A stretch of DNA of 29,218 bases from a virus. Position 1 is the stretch's first letter, and the number at the start of each line of letters is the position of its first letter. Shown piece by piece: positions 6,116 to 14,800 of the stretch. The DNA lies in IMG/VR virus record IMGVR_UViG_3300032288_000390, positions 1 to 29,218 of that record. One strand, written 5' to 3'. The notes beneath the pieces are model-generated. The model searched no databases. It was not told where the DNA came from and saw only the letters and a program-made list of their open reading frames with translations. A program made the position numbers and the translations under genes.

Positions 6116-7077
6116 AGATACATCCTTTCAAATGCTTCTTGCAAAGTTTTTTTCCATTTCCATTCGTCCATCTTTTTGTAGATAGACCATTGATCAATGT
6201 TGCCAAATATTGCTTGCGCTTCTGCTATCGATTTCCCTTCTATGACTTCTGGATAGCAAGTAAATACCAACGGCTTTTTAATCTTTGGTAATACTTTGCT
6301 AAACACTAAATGATCACCAAGACCACAATTAAGTATTACAACTGTATAGTCTTTAAACTTTAAATGCGTGCGAAATATATGCTCGTCATGCTCATACATC
6401 TCGCGTTTTGTCTCGCTACGAATACCGCCATTGGGATTTTTTAAATGCCAAGATACTGCGTTACTCACAGCGTACACGCCATAGCCACGCTTGTGTAGCC
6501 CATACGTAAATAACGTTTCCTCTCGATGCGCTACGCGTGAAAGATTCAAATTGTAATCATTTATGCCAGCACGATACAGAAACGAACAATGCAGATGCTC
6601 TACTTGCTTGTAACCCTTAATCATGCCCCATTGAATATTAGGTTCATGATCTATTAAATCAATCGTGCCAGCGACTCTGCTTGTATCCATTACGGGCGGG
6701 GTAAGAATAGACCCACCGACTGCACCAACTTTGTCAAAGAACTTTGTAAAAGAATACAGTCGTTCTAATACATTTGGCTCTGGCAACGCATCATCATCAA
6801 CGCGCCACACCCATTCATAGCCCATGCTGTTAGCCATTTGGTGAATGTAATGCTGACCTTTTTTCTGTGCATAAATCCATTCCCACTTAATGCCTTTAAT
6901 GTCGAGCATTTGAAAAAAGTGCGCATAGATCAACTCATTGCGCATGTCTTGCGGTTCATCGTTATCGTCAAAGATAACTAACTTGTCTACTGATAGCGTC
7001 TGATTAATGATTGCTTGTAGCGTTAGCGGTAATGTGGTGTGATAGCGACCACGCGTTGCGACAGAACAAAGAATCAT
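6112..7077 (-). CDS. GT2 family glycosyltransferase with GT9-like C-terminal segment
   Basis: From the ATG at 7077 (ATGA overlap with the methyltransferase stop, AGGTGG just upstream) the product has 321 residues; a start at 7086 is also possible. Residues 1-235 are a GT-A glycosyltransferase: the nucleotide-sugar site IFDDND (35-40), the metal motif VDDDA (93-97) and a HREETLF segment typical of the acceptor loop. From about residue 240, VVILNCGLGDHLVFSKVLP (GLGDH at 252-256) looks like the opening Rossmann motif of family 9 transferases. So two catalytic half-systems appear joined. Sugar transfer to virion or host polysaccharide is inferred. Confidence 0.8.
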   Translation of the reverse strand: MILCSVATRGRYHTTLPLTLQAIINQTLSVDKLVIFDDNDEPQDMRNELIYAHFFQMLDIKGIKWEWIYAQKKGQHYIHQMANSMGYEWVWRVDDDALPEPNVLERLYSFTKFFDKVGAVGGSILTPPVMDTSRVAGTIDLIDHEPNIQWGMIKGYKQVEHLHCSFLYRAGINDYNLNLSRVAHREETLFTYGLHKRGYGVYAVSNAVSWHLKNPNGGIRSETKREMYEHDEHIFRTHLKFKDYTVVILNCGLGDHLVFSKVLPKIKKPLVFTCYPEVIEGKSIAEAQAIFGNIDQWSIYKKMDEWKWKKTLQEAFERMYL

Positions 7078-7748
7078 GCATCCCACCTACACAGCATCAA
7101 GTTACATTTATTACTGTCATCAATAGCGTGCGGTTTATCACTAACGTAACCCGCCTCGGAGATGTACGCAAATTTAAAATCTGGAAAGTTAGACTCATTA
7201 AGTCCGTGCAACTTGTGATGTTCGCCCCAAAAACCTTTTGGTTCATTCCAAGGCACAGAAATTAACAAACGCTGGCAATTTTGTTGAAGTGTTTTAACAA
7301 TTTCTAAGCCATTGTCTAAATGCTCTATGACTTCAAAAGCAATGATCGTGTCCCATGAATGAGTTAACCCATCATTTATATTGGCATGTTTAAAATGTCT
7401 ATGCAAACCCCACTCTTGCTCTTGCGCCACGTTAACAATGATTGGGTCATAATCCAAACCAAGATAGTGCGCTGTAACTGGCAAAAACTGTGAGCCGTAT
7501 CCAGTAGAACAACCTACCTCTAATACGTCTGTGCCAAACAGATTCATATTTGCCCAACAATAACGAATTGCTTCGCGTGGCAGTACTGGGTCGCCTTTTA
7601 AAAACACCGCCCGTTCATAGTTGTTGGACAGTCGCCAACGATACCAATCAGGGTGATGTTCTTTTGCAAGTTGCAAAACGTGTATATCTAATATCTTGTC
7701 CCATTGGGTTGCTATGTCCAACCCATATAGTGTCTTATCTTGTTTCAT
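7074..7748 (-). CDS. Class I SAM-dependent methyltransferase
   Basis: This 224-residue protein has the Rossmann SAM-binding motif VLEVGCSTGYG (75-85), the acidic residue after strand 2 (LGLDYD, 97-101) and FEVIEHL (138-144) at strand 4. This resembles small-molecule or sugar methyltransferases of the UbiE/Methyltransf_11/23 sort more than DNA methylases, as no DPPY or PCQ motif is present. It lies between the collagen-like fibre gene and the GT2 gene and is coupled to the latter, so methylation of a sugar or glycan made by the cassette is the likeliest role. Confidence 0.8.
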   Translation of the reverse strand: MKQDKTLYGLDIATQWDKILDIHVLQLAKEHHPDWYRWRLSNNYERAVFLKGDPVLPREAIRYCWANMNLFGTDVLEVGCSTGYGSQFLPVTAHYLGLDYDPIIVNVAQEQEWGLHRHFKHANINDGLTHSWDTIIAFEVIEHLDNGLEIVKTLQQNCQRLLISVPWNEPKGFWGEHHKLHGLNESNFPDFKFAYISEAGYVSDKPHAIDDSNKCNLMLCRWDA

Positions 7749-7751
7749 TTT

Positions 7752-9989
7752 TTATCTTGGATACACCGCATCCACCCTTGTTCCAACTGCCAAACCTGTG
7801 CCAAACACAATAGATGTTCCGCTTGTAACTGTTACATCTGTGCCGTTTACCATTCTTACACCATTTACATACACGCTAATTTTTCCAGACGTATAACTTA
7901 ACGAGGTTGTAAATGTTGTTTGTGCCGCAGTTGCAGTAAATGAATCATATATCACGCCAGTTGCCGTGCCTGAGTATCCAGAATAACCAGAGTAGCCAGA
8001 TGTTCCAATGCCTGAGTACCCAGAATAACCCGATATACCAGAGCCAGAATATCCAGAGTACCCACTTATACCGCTTGCGCCATTTGTTCCATTTGTTCCT
8101 GAGTAACCGCTAATGCCTGACGCACCAGAGTAGCCAGAAATTCCGCTTGCACCATTGCTTCCGTTTGTTCCAGAAATTCCTGAGAAACCAGAATATCCGC
8201 TTGTTCCAACTGCGCCTGAGTACCCGCTATATCCACTTATGCCACTTGCGCCATTGCTTCCCGTGCCACCAGAGATTCCAGAGTAACCAGAAAACCCGCT
8301 TATTCCGCTTGCGCCTGAGTAACCAGATACACCGCTACCGCTAAAGCCTGAGTAGCCAGAGTAACCGCTTGCACCGCTATAACCACTTTGCGTATACATC
8401 ACTTGCGTTGCAGTCAAAATTACAGAAGGTGTTAATGGATATGTTCCATTACCAGCAATAGTTTCTATTTTTACATTTGCATTTGTTGTGTCCCAGAAAA
8501 GTTGAAACACATCACCAGCAGTAACATCCAAAACATAATTAACAGTTAAAACTTCAGATGAAAACGCGCTACCTTGTTTATCTGGAACGTCATAATGCGT
8601 ATTGCTATCAGCAACATTAGTTCCGTTTTTCTTTAACCAAACTTGCGTAGTTCCCAAAGCCGTGCTGGTGTTTGTGAACTGAATGGAATAGGTAATGCTG
8701 TAAGTGCCAGCATTAGTAAATTGCCATTGGCTTGCAGATATAAGAGTTACGCCATTGTTGCCAGCCGTGGTGTTTAGCGTTATAGCCGTTGGCGTATTGG
8801 CAGTTGTTGTTTGATTTGTTGTGTCATAGAAAGAACCATAAGCACCAACTGCGCCACCCAAACCAGCCGCACCACTAAATCCGCTTGTACCGCTATAACC
8901 CGATATGCCAGAGTAACCGCTAAAGCCAGACAGACCGCTTCCAGAAAATCCAGAGTAACCAGAAATGCCAGAGTAACCCGACCATCCGCTAACACCACTT
9001 CCAGAAAATCCGCTTATGCCTGATGCACCCGAGTAACCGCTTATTCCCGAATATCCGCTTATGCCAGACGCACCACTAAATCCAGAGATGCCACTACCTG
9101 AGTAACCAGAAATTCCACTAAAACCAGAATATCCGCTAATGCCTGACGCGCCACTCCAACCACTAACTCCGCTACCAGAGTAACCGCTAAAGCCAGATTC
9201 GCCAGAAAATCCACTTATGCCAGAGTCTCCGCTAAAACCAGAGATGCCAGACCAACCGCTTATTCCAGATGCACCGCTAAATCCAGAGATGCCAGAAAAT
9301 CCCGACCAACCAGAAACACCGCTACCTGAGTAACCAGAAATCCCCGACCAACCAGAAATGCCACTTGCGCCCGACCAACCGCTGACACCGCTTCCGCTGT
9401 AACCAGAGATGCCACTAAAACCTGACCAGCCACTAATGCCAGAAAATCCTGAGTAGCCCGATATACCGCTATCGCCTGACCAACCAGAAATGCCAGAGAA
9501 GCCAGAGTAACCACTCACTCCACTACCAGAGTAACCAGAAATCCCGCTATCGCCTGAGTAACCGCTTATGCCAGACCAACCAGATATTCCTGAGTAGCCA
9601 GAGTAGCCACTTAAGCCTTGGGGTCCGACAATTTGTCCCGCATCGTACCAAGCAGAACCATTCCATACCCAAAGATTGCCGTCTGCTGTGACGATGTATG
9701 CATCATTGACTTGATTGCCTGTTGGCGGTAAATCACCAACTGTTGGCACTTCGCCTTTGACGTTAATGCTTGTGCCTTGCTGACCGCTGTAACCAGAGTA
9801 ACCAGAGATGCCGCTATACCCTGATATGCCACTAAAGCCAGAGTATCCGCTTGTGCCTGAGGCACCGCTATAACCAGACCAACCACTGGGACCGATAATC
9901 CCGCGATCAATGTTTATAACTTGATTGGGCGTTGGCGTTACTTCAACGGCAATGTTGTTTTCGTTTACGACTGTGACTTGTATGGACAT
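7752..9989 (-). CDS. Collagen-like tail fibre with C1q-like and adhesin domains
   Basis: This 745-residue protein starts with a beta-strand N-terminus (residues 1-33) common on phage fibres, then three blocks of Gly-X-Ser triplets, where X is mainly Tyr, Phe, Trp, Ile or Ala. Between blocks 1 and 2 lies a short domain (about 72-125) with VWNGSAWYDAG. Between blocks 2 and 3 is a C1q/TNF-like jelly roll (about 380-534). A C-terminal beta module (about 675-745) has VYVNGVRMVNGTDV. Collagen-like stalks form trimers in other phage fibres; the C1q-like and C-terminal domains probably fold as trimers and contact the host. Proline is nearly absent and triplets are broken at regular places by an extra Gly-Ser. 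Confidence 0.85.
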   Translation of the reverse strand: MSIQVTVVNENNIAVEVTPTPNQVINIDRGIIGPSGWSGYSGASGTSGYSGFSGISGYSGISGYSGYSGQQGTSINVKGEVPTVGDLPPTGNQVNDAYIVTADGNLWVWNGSAWYDAGQIVGPQGLSGYSGYSGISGWSGISGYSGDSGISGYSGSGVSGYSGFSGISGWSGDSGISGYSGFSGISGWSGFSGISGYSGSGVSGWSGASGISGWSGISGYSGSGVSGWSGFSGISGFSGASGISGWSGISGFSGDSGISGFSGESGFSGYSGSGVSGWSGASGISGYSGFSGISGYSGSGISGFSGASGISGYSGISGYSGASGISGFSGSGVSGWSGYSGISGYSGFSGSGLSGFSGYSGISGYSGTSGFSGAAGLGGAVGAYGSFYDTTNQTTTANTPTAITLNTTAGNNGVTLISASQWQFTNAGTYSITYSIQFTNTSTALGTTQVWLKKNGTNVADSNTHYDVPDKQGSAFSSEVLTVNYVLDVTAGDVFQLFWDTTNANVKIETIAGNGTYPLTPSVILTATQVMYTQSGYSGASGYSGYSGFSGSGVSGYSGASGISGFSGYSGISGGTGSNGASGISGYSGYSGAVGTSGYSGFSGISGTNGSNGASGISGYSGASGISGYSGTNGTNGASGISGYSGYSGSGISGYSGYSGIGTSGYSGYSGYSGTATGVIYDSFTATAAQTTFTTSLSYTSGKISVYVNGVRMVNGTDVTVTSGTSIVFGTGLAVGTRVDAVYPR
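7966..8386 (-). repeat. Collagen-like coding repeat, block 3
   Basis: Nine-base coding units (Gly-X-Ser) repeat in degenerate form through this stretch, with two Gly-Ser breaks (GSGVS and GSGIS) and several GTNG/GSNG variants. The variety of synonymous Ser and Gly codons limits exact DNA repeats. Confidence 0.85.
8866..9626 (-). repeat. Collagen-like coding repeat, block 2
   Basis: This is the longest block, opening with GPQG and then Gly-X-Ser triplets with seven GSG(V/I/L)S breaks. The breaks are almost always followed by GWSG, GFSG or GYSG. Because the unit is nine bases long, several other reading frames also stay open here and produce spurious frames. Confidence 0.9.
9775..9897 (-). repeat. 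Collagen-like coding repeat, block 1
   Basis: A short Gly-X-Ser run near the N-terminus of the fibre, opening with GPSG and ending in GQQG. It follows directly on the N-terminal attachment domain. Confidence 0.85.
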
Positions 9990-9990
9990 A

Positions 9991-10470
9991 TCAATTCACC
10001 ACACCATCAGAACGAACCAAGAACAACAAGAAAATAATTAAATCTTGCGCGGGTGTTTCGCCTACTGCTTCAAAACTAATTTTGATGCGACCGCTAAACG
10101 CTACGCAGTCGACCGCGTTAATGTCTAACTGCGGGTCAGTAGAGATTACATCCCATGCAGACTCATCTATTACAAGAGTAAACATTCCATCCGTGTCATG
10201 TCTATTTGTAATAGTCATGTCTACTGGAGTTGGTGGTGGCTCATAGTCCGCTATGTCAAAACTCAAGCCGTTGCGTGTATCAACTAGATTAGATATTTGT
10301 CTGCGAATGATTTGTGCATCAATGCCAACGCCTGTTAAGTCTATTGGCACATCATTGGTCGCCATGACCAAGTTCCAATATTGTCGTTGGTTGTAGACAA
10401 GTTCGCCAGAGATAATCTGGTTGTCAAACCCTGACACTTGCGTCAAGGTGTTTTTAGAAAATAATGCCAT
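9991..10470 (-). CDS. Fibre-associated virion protein, unknown function
   Basis: This 159-residue protein is mostly beta strand, with VPIDLTGVGIDAQIIRR (about 41-57), FTLVIDESAW (about 96-105) and GRIKISFEAVGETPAQDLIIFLLFLVRSDG near the end. The LTG...AxIR pattern resembles Ig-like baseplate/fibre N-terminal proteins (BppU-like), and similar proteins sit just before collagen-like fibres in environmental phages. A fibre adaptor is the most likely role, but this is inference. It ends one base before the fibre ATG and has an AGGGAA binding site. Confidence 0.65.
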   Translation of the reverse strand: MALFSKNTLTQVSGFDNQIISGELVYNQRQYWNLVMATNDVPIDLTGVGIDAQIIRRQISNLVDTRNGLSFDIADYEPPPTPVDMTITNRHDTDGMFTLVIDESAWDVISTDPQLDINAVDCVAFSGRIKISFEAVGETPAQDLIIFLLFLVRSDGVVN

Positions 10471-10546
10471 GACAGTTCCCTGTTCTCAGGTTGTGACGCG
10501 CCCCGCGTACTCGCAAGGTTCGGATGTCTTGTCTTATGTTTCTATT

Positions 10547-10828
10547 CTACTGCTTTCCTTCAGAAAATACATTAACAAAAACAGTTCCATCTTCTAAGGC
10601 TTCAATCTCATGCCATTCTGCGGCTTTAAGATTTATGGGTTGTGTGTTTTTGTCAATAATTTTTTCTATACCTTCTTTGCGTATAACGCAACTTCCAGCA
10701 TGGCAAATAGTTAAGTGCGCGTATATATGATCGTGGCGTGGCAACCCCTCGCCTTTGTTGGCGTGATACACATTAACAATTGCACCATCATAAGTGACTT
10801 GATGTTTCGGAAATATTTGATTGATCAT
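10547..10828 (-). CDS. Small cupin-fold protein
   Basis: This 93-residue single-domain cupin has HDHIYAH (His32, His34, His38) in the first cupin motif and EWHEIEA (His73) in the second, so four His metal ligands are plausible; the usual Glu of motif 1 is absent. Cupins range from enzymes to sugar-binding and storage proteins. Phage homologues in tail-fibre regions are known only as cupin-domain proteins. It overlaps the end of the upstream frame by 41 bases. Between its stop and the next gene are 76 bases holding a short GC-rich inverted repeat (10496-10508) without a T-run. Confidence 0.75.
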   Translation of the reverse strand: MINQIFPKHQVTYDGAIVNVYHANKGEGLPRHDHIYAHLTICHAGSCVIRKEGIEKIIDKNTQPINLKAAEWHEIEALEDGTVFVNVFSEGKQ

Positions 10829-10973
10829 TTTCTTTTTCCGTTTTTACATCTAGCCACTTACCAACATAGCCCATTGATGTGTTGATATATCTAACTTGCA
10901 TAGCCATTGTTCCGTCTGCTTTATGAACCATACAAAACTCAGGTGTAGAGTTTGGATATATCCCGTAAGTCAT
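10788..10973 (-). CDS. Small conserved tail-region protein
   Basis: This 61-residue protein has the pattern PEFCMVHKADGTMAMQVRYINTSMGYVGKWLDV, which I have seen on short proteins of environmental phages in the same place, with no known role. Its start overlaps the previous stop as ATGA (10970-10973). The last 13 codons overlap the cupin gene in another frame; the low-complexity end (Ser, Glu, Asn) suggests the overlap is a later extension. Confidence 0.6.
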   Translation of the reverse strand: MTYGIYPNSTPEFCMVHKADGTMAMQVRYINTSMGYVGKWLDVKTEKENDQSNISETSSHL

Positions 10974-11239
10974 AGTTCCTGTGAGCCTGTAGTTGATGGT
11001 TGATTGTTAGCAGTATTAGAATAAACTGGAATATGTTCAACAACAATAAACTCACCAATTTGTCCAAATTCACCCGCCATAATTCTTTGATACGCCTGTC
11101 TACCATGTTCCATAGTGTCATAAGAAGTTGCGTTAAAAGGATGTTCTTCAGAGAATTCTTCAAATTTTATTAAACATTCAATTGCAGTTCCTTCATTATT
11201 AGAAAAAACTGGATTGCGAATATATTCAATAGTTAACAT
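10970..11239 (-). CDS. Tail-fibre-assembly-like small protein
   Basis: This 89-residue protein includes ECLIKFEEFSEEHPFNATSYDTMEHGRQAYQRIMAGEFGQIGEF. The order 'vPF.A...D.E.HGr..y....aGefG.I' is the C-terminal pattern of phage tail fibre assembly chaperones and related small proteins. It lies directly after a fibre-like gene, which fits a chaperone role. Its ending is a short flexible tail. Assignment rests on this pattern only. Confidence 0.6.
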   Translation of the reverse strand: MLTIEYIRNPVFSNNEGTAIECLIKFEEFSEEHPFNATSYDTMEHGRQAYQRIMAGEFGQIGEFIVVEHIPVYSNTANNQPSTTGSQEL

Positions 11240-11253
11240 TTTTTATCCTTTCT

Positions 11254-11868
11254 TTAAGAAATACGAACCCATAAACCAGAACCTGGACTTGTTTCGTTAT
11301 CACACGAGTTGTATCCAGCACTCGCGCTTCCACTCATACATCTCCAACTACCAGAAGCGGCAGTTGTGCTGTTGTATCCTGACTTGCCCGCCCCTGGAAC
11401 ACTAACATTTCCTGACCTTCTAAAATCGCCTGCATTAAGAGCGGTATTACCGCCACCAGCAGTACCACTAGACCAATATCCAAGATTTGCCCCTGATGCT
11501 GTTGAATTTGCAACAATAGTACCAGTAGAAAATTTCATTAGGATTGCATAACTTCCAACGCTATTAAAAGCAACATCACCTAAACTTATAGTTCCAGTTG
11601 TTGTAATAGTTCCACCTTGCAATCCATTACCAGTTGCTACTGATGAAACTGTACCGCCAGAAAATGTAACTGCGCCTGTGCTTCCATTGAAAGAAGTAAC
11701 TCCAGCATTAGTTAGCGTTATAGAACTACCTAAAGCAACCGAACCACCGCCCGACATTCCTGTTCCAGCCGTAACTGTCACAGATGAATTTTGCAATCCA
11801 GCGTTAGAGGTTGCCCCGCTTGTGTTTAGGTTGTTAGCAAAGTTTGCCAAATTTAGTGCTTGCGTCAT
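11254..11868 (-). CDS. Tail fibre/adhesin protein
   Basis: This 204-residue protein opens with MTQALNLANFANNLNTSG, a typical start of small phage fibre proteins. It continues with Gly/Ser/Thr-rich beta repeats (VTAGTGMSGGGSVALGSSITLTN and similar, about 31-100). The C-terminus has GSWRCMSGSASAGYNSC...GLWVRIS, like the receptor-binding ends of fibres: two Cys and several aromatic residues. It is joined to the J-like gene by an ATGA overlap. A trimeric tail-tip adhesin is likely. Confidence 0.75.
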   Translation of the reverse strand: MTQALNLANFANNLNTSGATSNAGLQNSSVTVTAGTGMSGGGSVALGSSITLTNAGVTSFNGSTGAVTFSGGTVSSVATGNGLQGGTITTTGTISLGDVAFNSVGSYAILMKFSTGTIVANSTASGANLGYWSSGTAGGGNTALNAGDFRRSGNVSVPGAGKSGYNSTTAASGSWRCMSGSASAGYNSCDNETSPGSGLWVRIS

Positions 11869-14800
11869 ACTGCCCCTGTCCTAGTAAAAGTTTGTTGAAC
11901 CAAAATATTCAGATTAGTTGTTGGCGTTTGAGCCAACGTATACGAACCTGATGCCACGGAATAATCCACAGTTTCTAGCAACAATGCGCCATTATTCCAT
12001 AGATTAAACGCCAACGGGTCAAATGTAAATGGGTAGATTGTTTGCCCCACAACTGTAAAAGCATCCACGTTGACGGGCGTTCCATTGGGTACGCTCAAGT
12101 TATTTTGCGCCCACATAATGACTTGCAAGTCACCCGATACCGCATTTATAAAAGTTATGTCTTGCCCTGATATGTTGTAGTCTTGTGCGTTAACTACTGT
12201 GCCGTTTAAAAATATTAATTCTTGTCCGCTTATTAACCAACCAGATGCCGTGTAAGTTGCTTGGCTTGTTAGCGTGTCGGCATAACGAGTAAAAGAATCA
12301 TAGGTTGCTGGCGTAGAGTTTACAGATGCAAAAGAAATAATAGTCACAATGTCGCCTGAGTTTGCGCCTACTGCCAATGTCACAGTAGATGCCGCATCTG
12401 TGTATTCGCTCTCATCTAATAATAACCCGTTTTGCAGTACCCAACAATTACCGACCACGTATTCTGCGCCACGCGTAACGCTAAAGACTGTTTGCGCACT
12501 TGATGCGCTAAAGGCAGTCATTGTGTAATAGAACTCGTCTGGTGCTTCAAAGCCTACCACGCGCCCGTAAATATCAATGGTTAGATTTGCAACGGCAGAT
12601 GTTCTTGTATAAGCCCCACCAGCAAAAGTAAGCAGTTGCGCCAAAGATGCCACTACCTGACCTTGTGGGTTGTTTGTAATAGCAATCTCGCCTGTGCCTA
12701 CTGTTGTTGTTCCAGTTTGTATTAATTGACCAGACCTATGCGTTGTATCAATAATATTGAACCCATCTTCCAATGCGTTCCAAGTAGTTTGATCGTATAA
12801 AGCGGTATCGCTTGGGACAAACTGTGCCGTGCCAGCAGATGCTTGTGCTTCGCCCACGGAAAAACTCATTAGGCTATTTGTTCGATTACTCCAAAGCAAA
12901 TAGTTAGTTGTTCCAAATGCTGGTGATGCGGGATACCATGTATAAGAACTAGGCGTGGGGTCAAACTCTGCAATGTTTGTATTCAATAAACCAAAGTATG
13001 TTTTGCCACCTCTGGGGCTTGTGCTAAATCCCGCGCCAGCCGAACTTGTTCCATAAGCAATAGCAAGATAGCGTTCTGCAAATTGAAATGTAAGTGGTCG
13101 CCAATTCAATGATGCGCTTGCCGAACTGAATGCAGACTTGGCAATAGAGTTAACCATACGGCTAAAAAAATACCAGTTGCCAGCCGTCAACCCAGAAACA
13201 GTTACAGGAGGCATTGCAACGCTATTGTCGTAAGGCGTTCCATTAGATTGAATCTCAGTAGTGCCAACAAAAAACATTTGTTCCATAGTTGGATTGGTAA
13301 ACGCTGAATACCAAACCTCTGCATACTGAATAATGCCCGCGCTGGATGTTGTCACATTGACTTGAAAAGACGGGACAGGCGCAGACACCAAGGTATTTGT
13401 TGCCGTAGGCGTTGGCACAGTTCCAAAGATTGCAGGATTAGGCAAGCCCGTATTGTCTGGCGGGTCAAACTGTGTAATTGACGCATCATCATAAACAGTC
13501 GGGTCAAAGTTCATCAATGTTAGGTCGGCAGTTATTGCGCCATCATCTGCAAACTTTTGAACAACCTTAGTGATGCGGAATAGTTTTGCCACCCATCCGT
13601 AGTTGACATTTGTAACAGTAACAATGTCACCAGAATCTAATTGCAATCCGACAAAGTTAATGGAACAAGAAACTTGTAAATCCATTCGTGCCGCTTTTAG
13701 AAATCGTTGCCCTAAAAGTTGCGCCTGAACATTGTTGTTGCAAAGATTAAGTTGAATAGTTTGTAAATTGACAGGCTCATTTGGATACAACAATTCTGGC
13801 GCAACAACTGCCAAGTCAATTTGCGTTGTATTAAAAGAACTGTTAATTGCTATGTCTGGATATTGGCATTGTGCAATGTTAAAAGTGTTTGATATATCCA
13901 AAGAAGATATGCCAATGGTAGAAATCATGTTGGAATCGTTAATGTCCATTGCGACTGTGTAAGTCGGGCTTTGAACAATGGCAGACCACAAGCCATAAAT
14001 CTCGTTGTACTTTAACAAGCAATCACAACTGTCGGTAATGATTTGCAGATTAGACATTACTGGCTTTGTCGTATCCAAAAAGCCGTTCATTTTAAAACGT
14101 GCTTGCGTGGCACTACCGCCCGTGTATGGCGTAAACGTAATGACCTCGTTGCAATATGTGTTTAATGCGGTAAGACTTGCGGTGTCTATTTGATTTGTAG
14201 GGATTGCACCGCCATAACGCTCATTGGATAAATAATCATACAAAACATCTCCCGCGCTACTGCGAGAATTTGTTACTTCAAATTGTGTTTGTTGTATGTT
14301 GGTTATGTTTGCCGCTTGGTTGTAATTTAAATGAACAATAGCAAACGCACAGTTGCTCATTAACTTTGTATCATCCCATGTGTATGTCAGCCCGCTAGAC
14401 TGCATAACGCTAATTGCGCTTGTAGATGAATTGGCGGGACTGTTAGAGCCATTGCTATACAAGTAAATGTATAAATGACCACTTACTGTATTGTCCGTTG
14501 TGCCTGTAGATTGATCGGTTAAGCCTACAACCTTAGTGTGATCTGTTCCATCAAACACGCAAAGTTTGCCACCAAAGAAAATGTCGCCAAATGTAATTGT
14601 GTCTGGTGTTGTCACACCTGTAACTTCGCAAAGCGACATTACATAGTAAAGGTCTTGATTGTTTGTGGTAATGCTTAAATCAGTAATTGTTCCACCAATA
14701 AAAGTATTGCCATATACCACGGGCAATTTATTATTAGTCGCTGGTTGTACTTGTAAATTTGCGCCAGCGTTTAATTGGTCTTGTTGATTTAGCCCCGACT

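Noticed and set aside
6150-6165. Run of seven A's on the minus strand near the end of the GT2 gene as a frameshift site into the GT9-like gene
   Set aside because: The -1 frame meets a TGA between the A-run and the GT9-like ATG, so slipping there could not produce a fusion; ATGA restart is simpler.
7966-9897. Regular repeats considered as a CRISPR array
   Set aside because: Units are nine-base coding triplets without unique spacers and lie inside one long fibre gene.
8780-9910. Several extra frames on both strands in the fibre repeat region (for example 9260-9514 and 9611-9910)
   Set aside because: Nine-base periodic repeats keep alternative frames open; the products are low-complexity shadows of the Gly-X-Ser frame.
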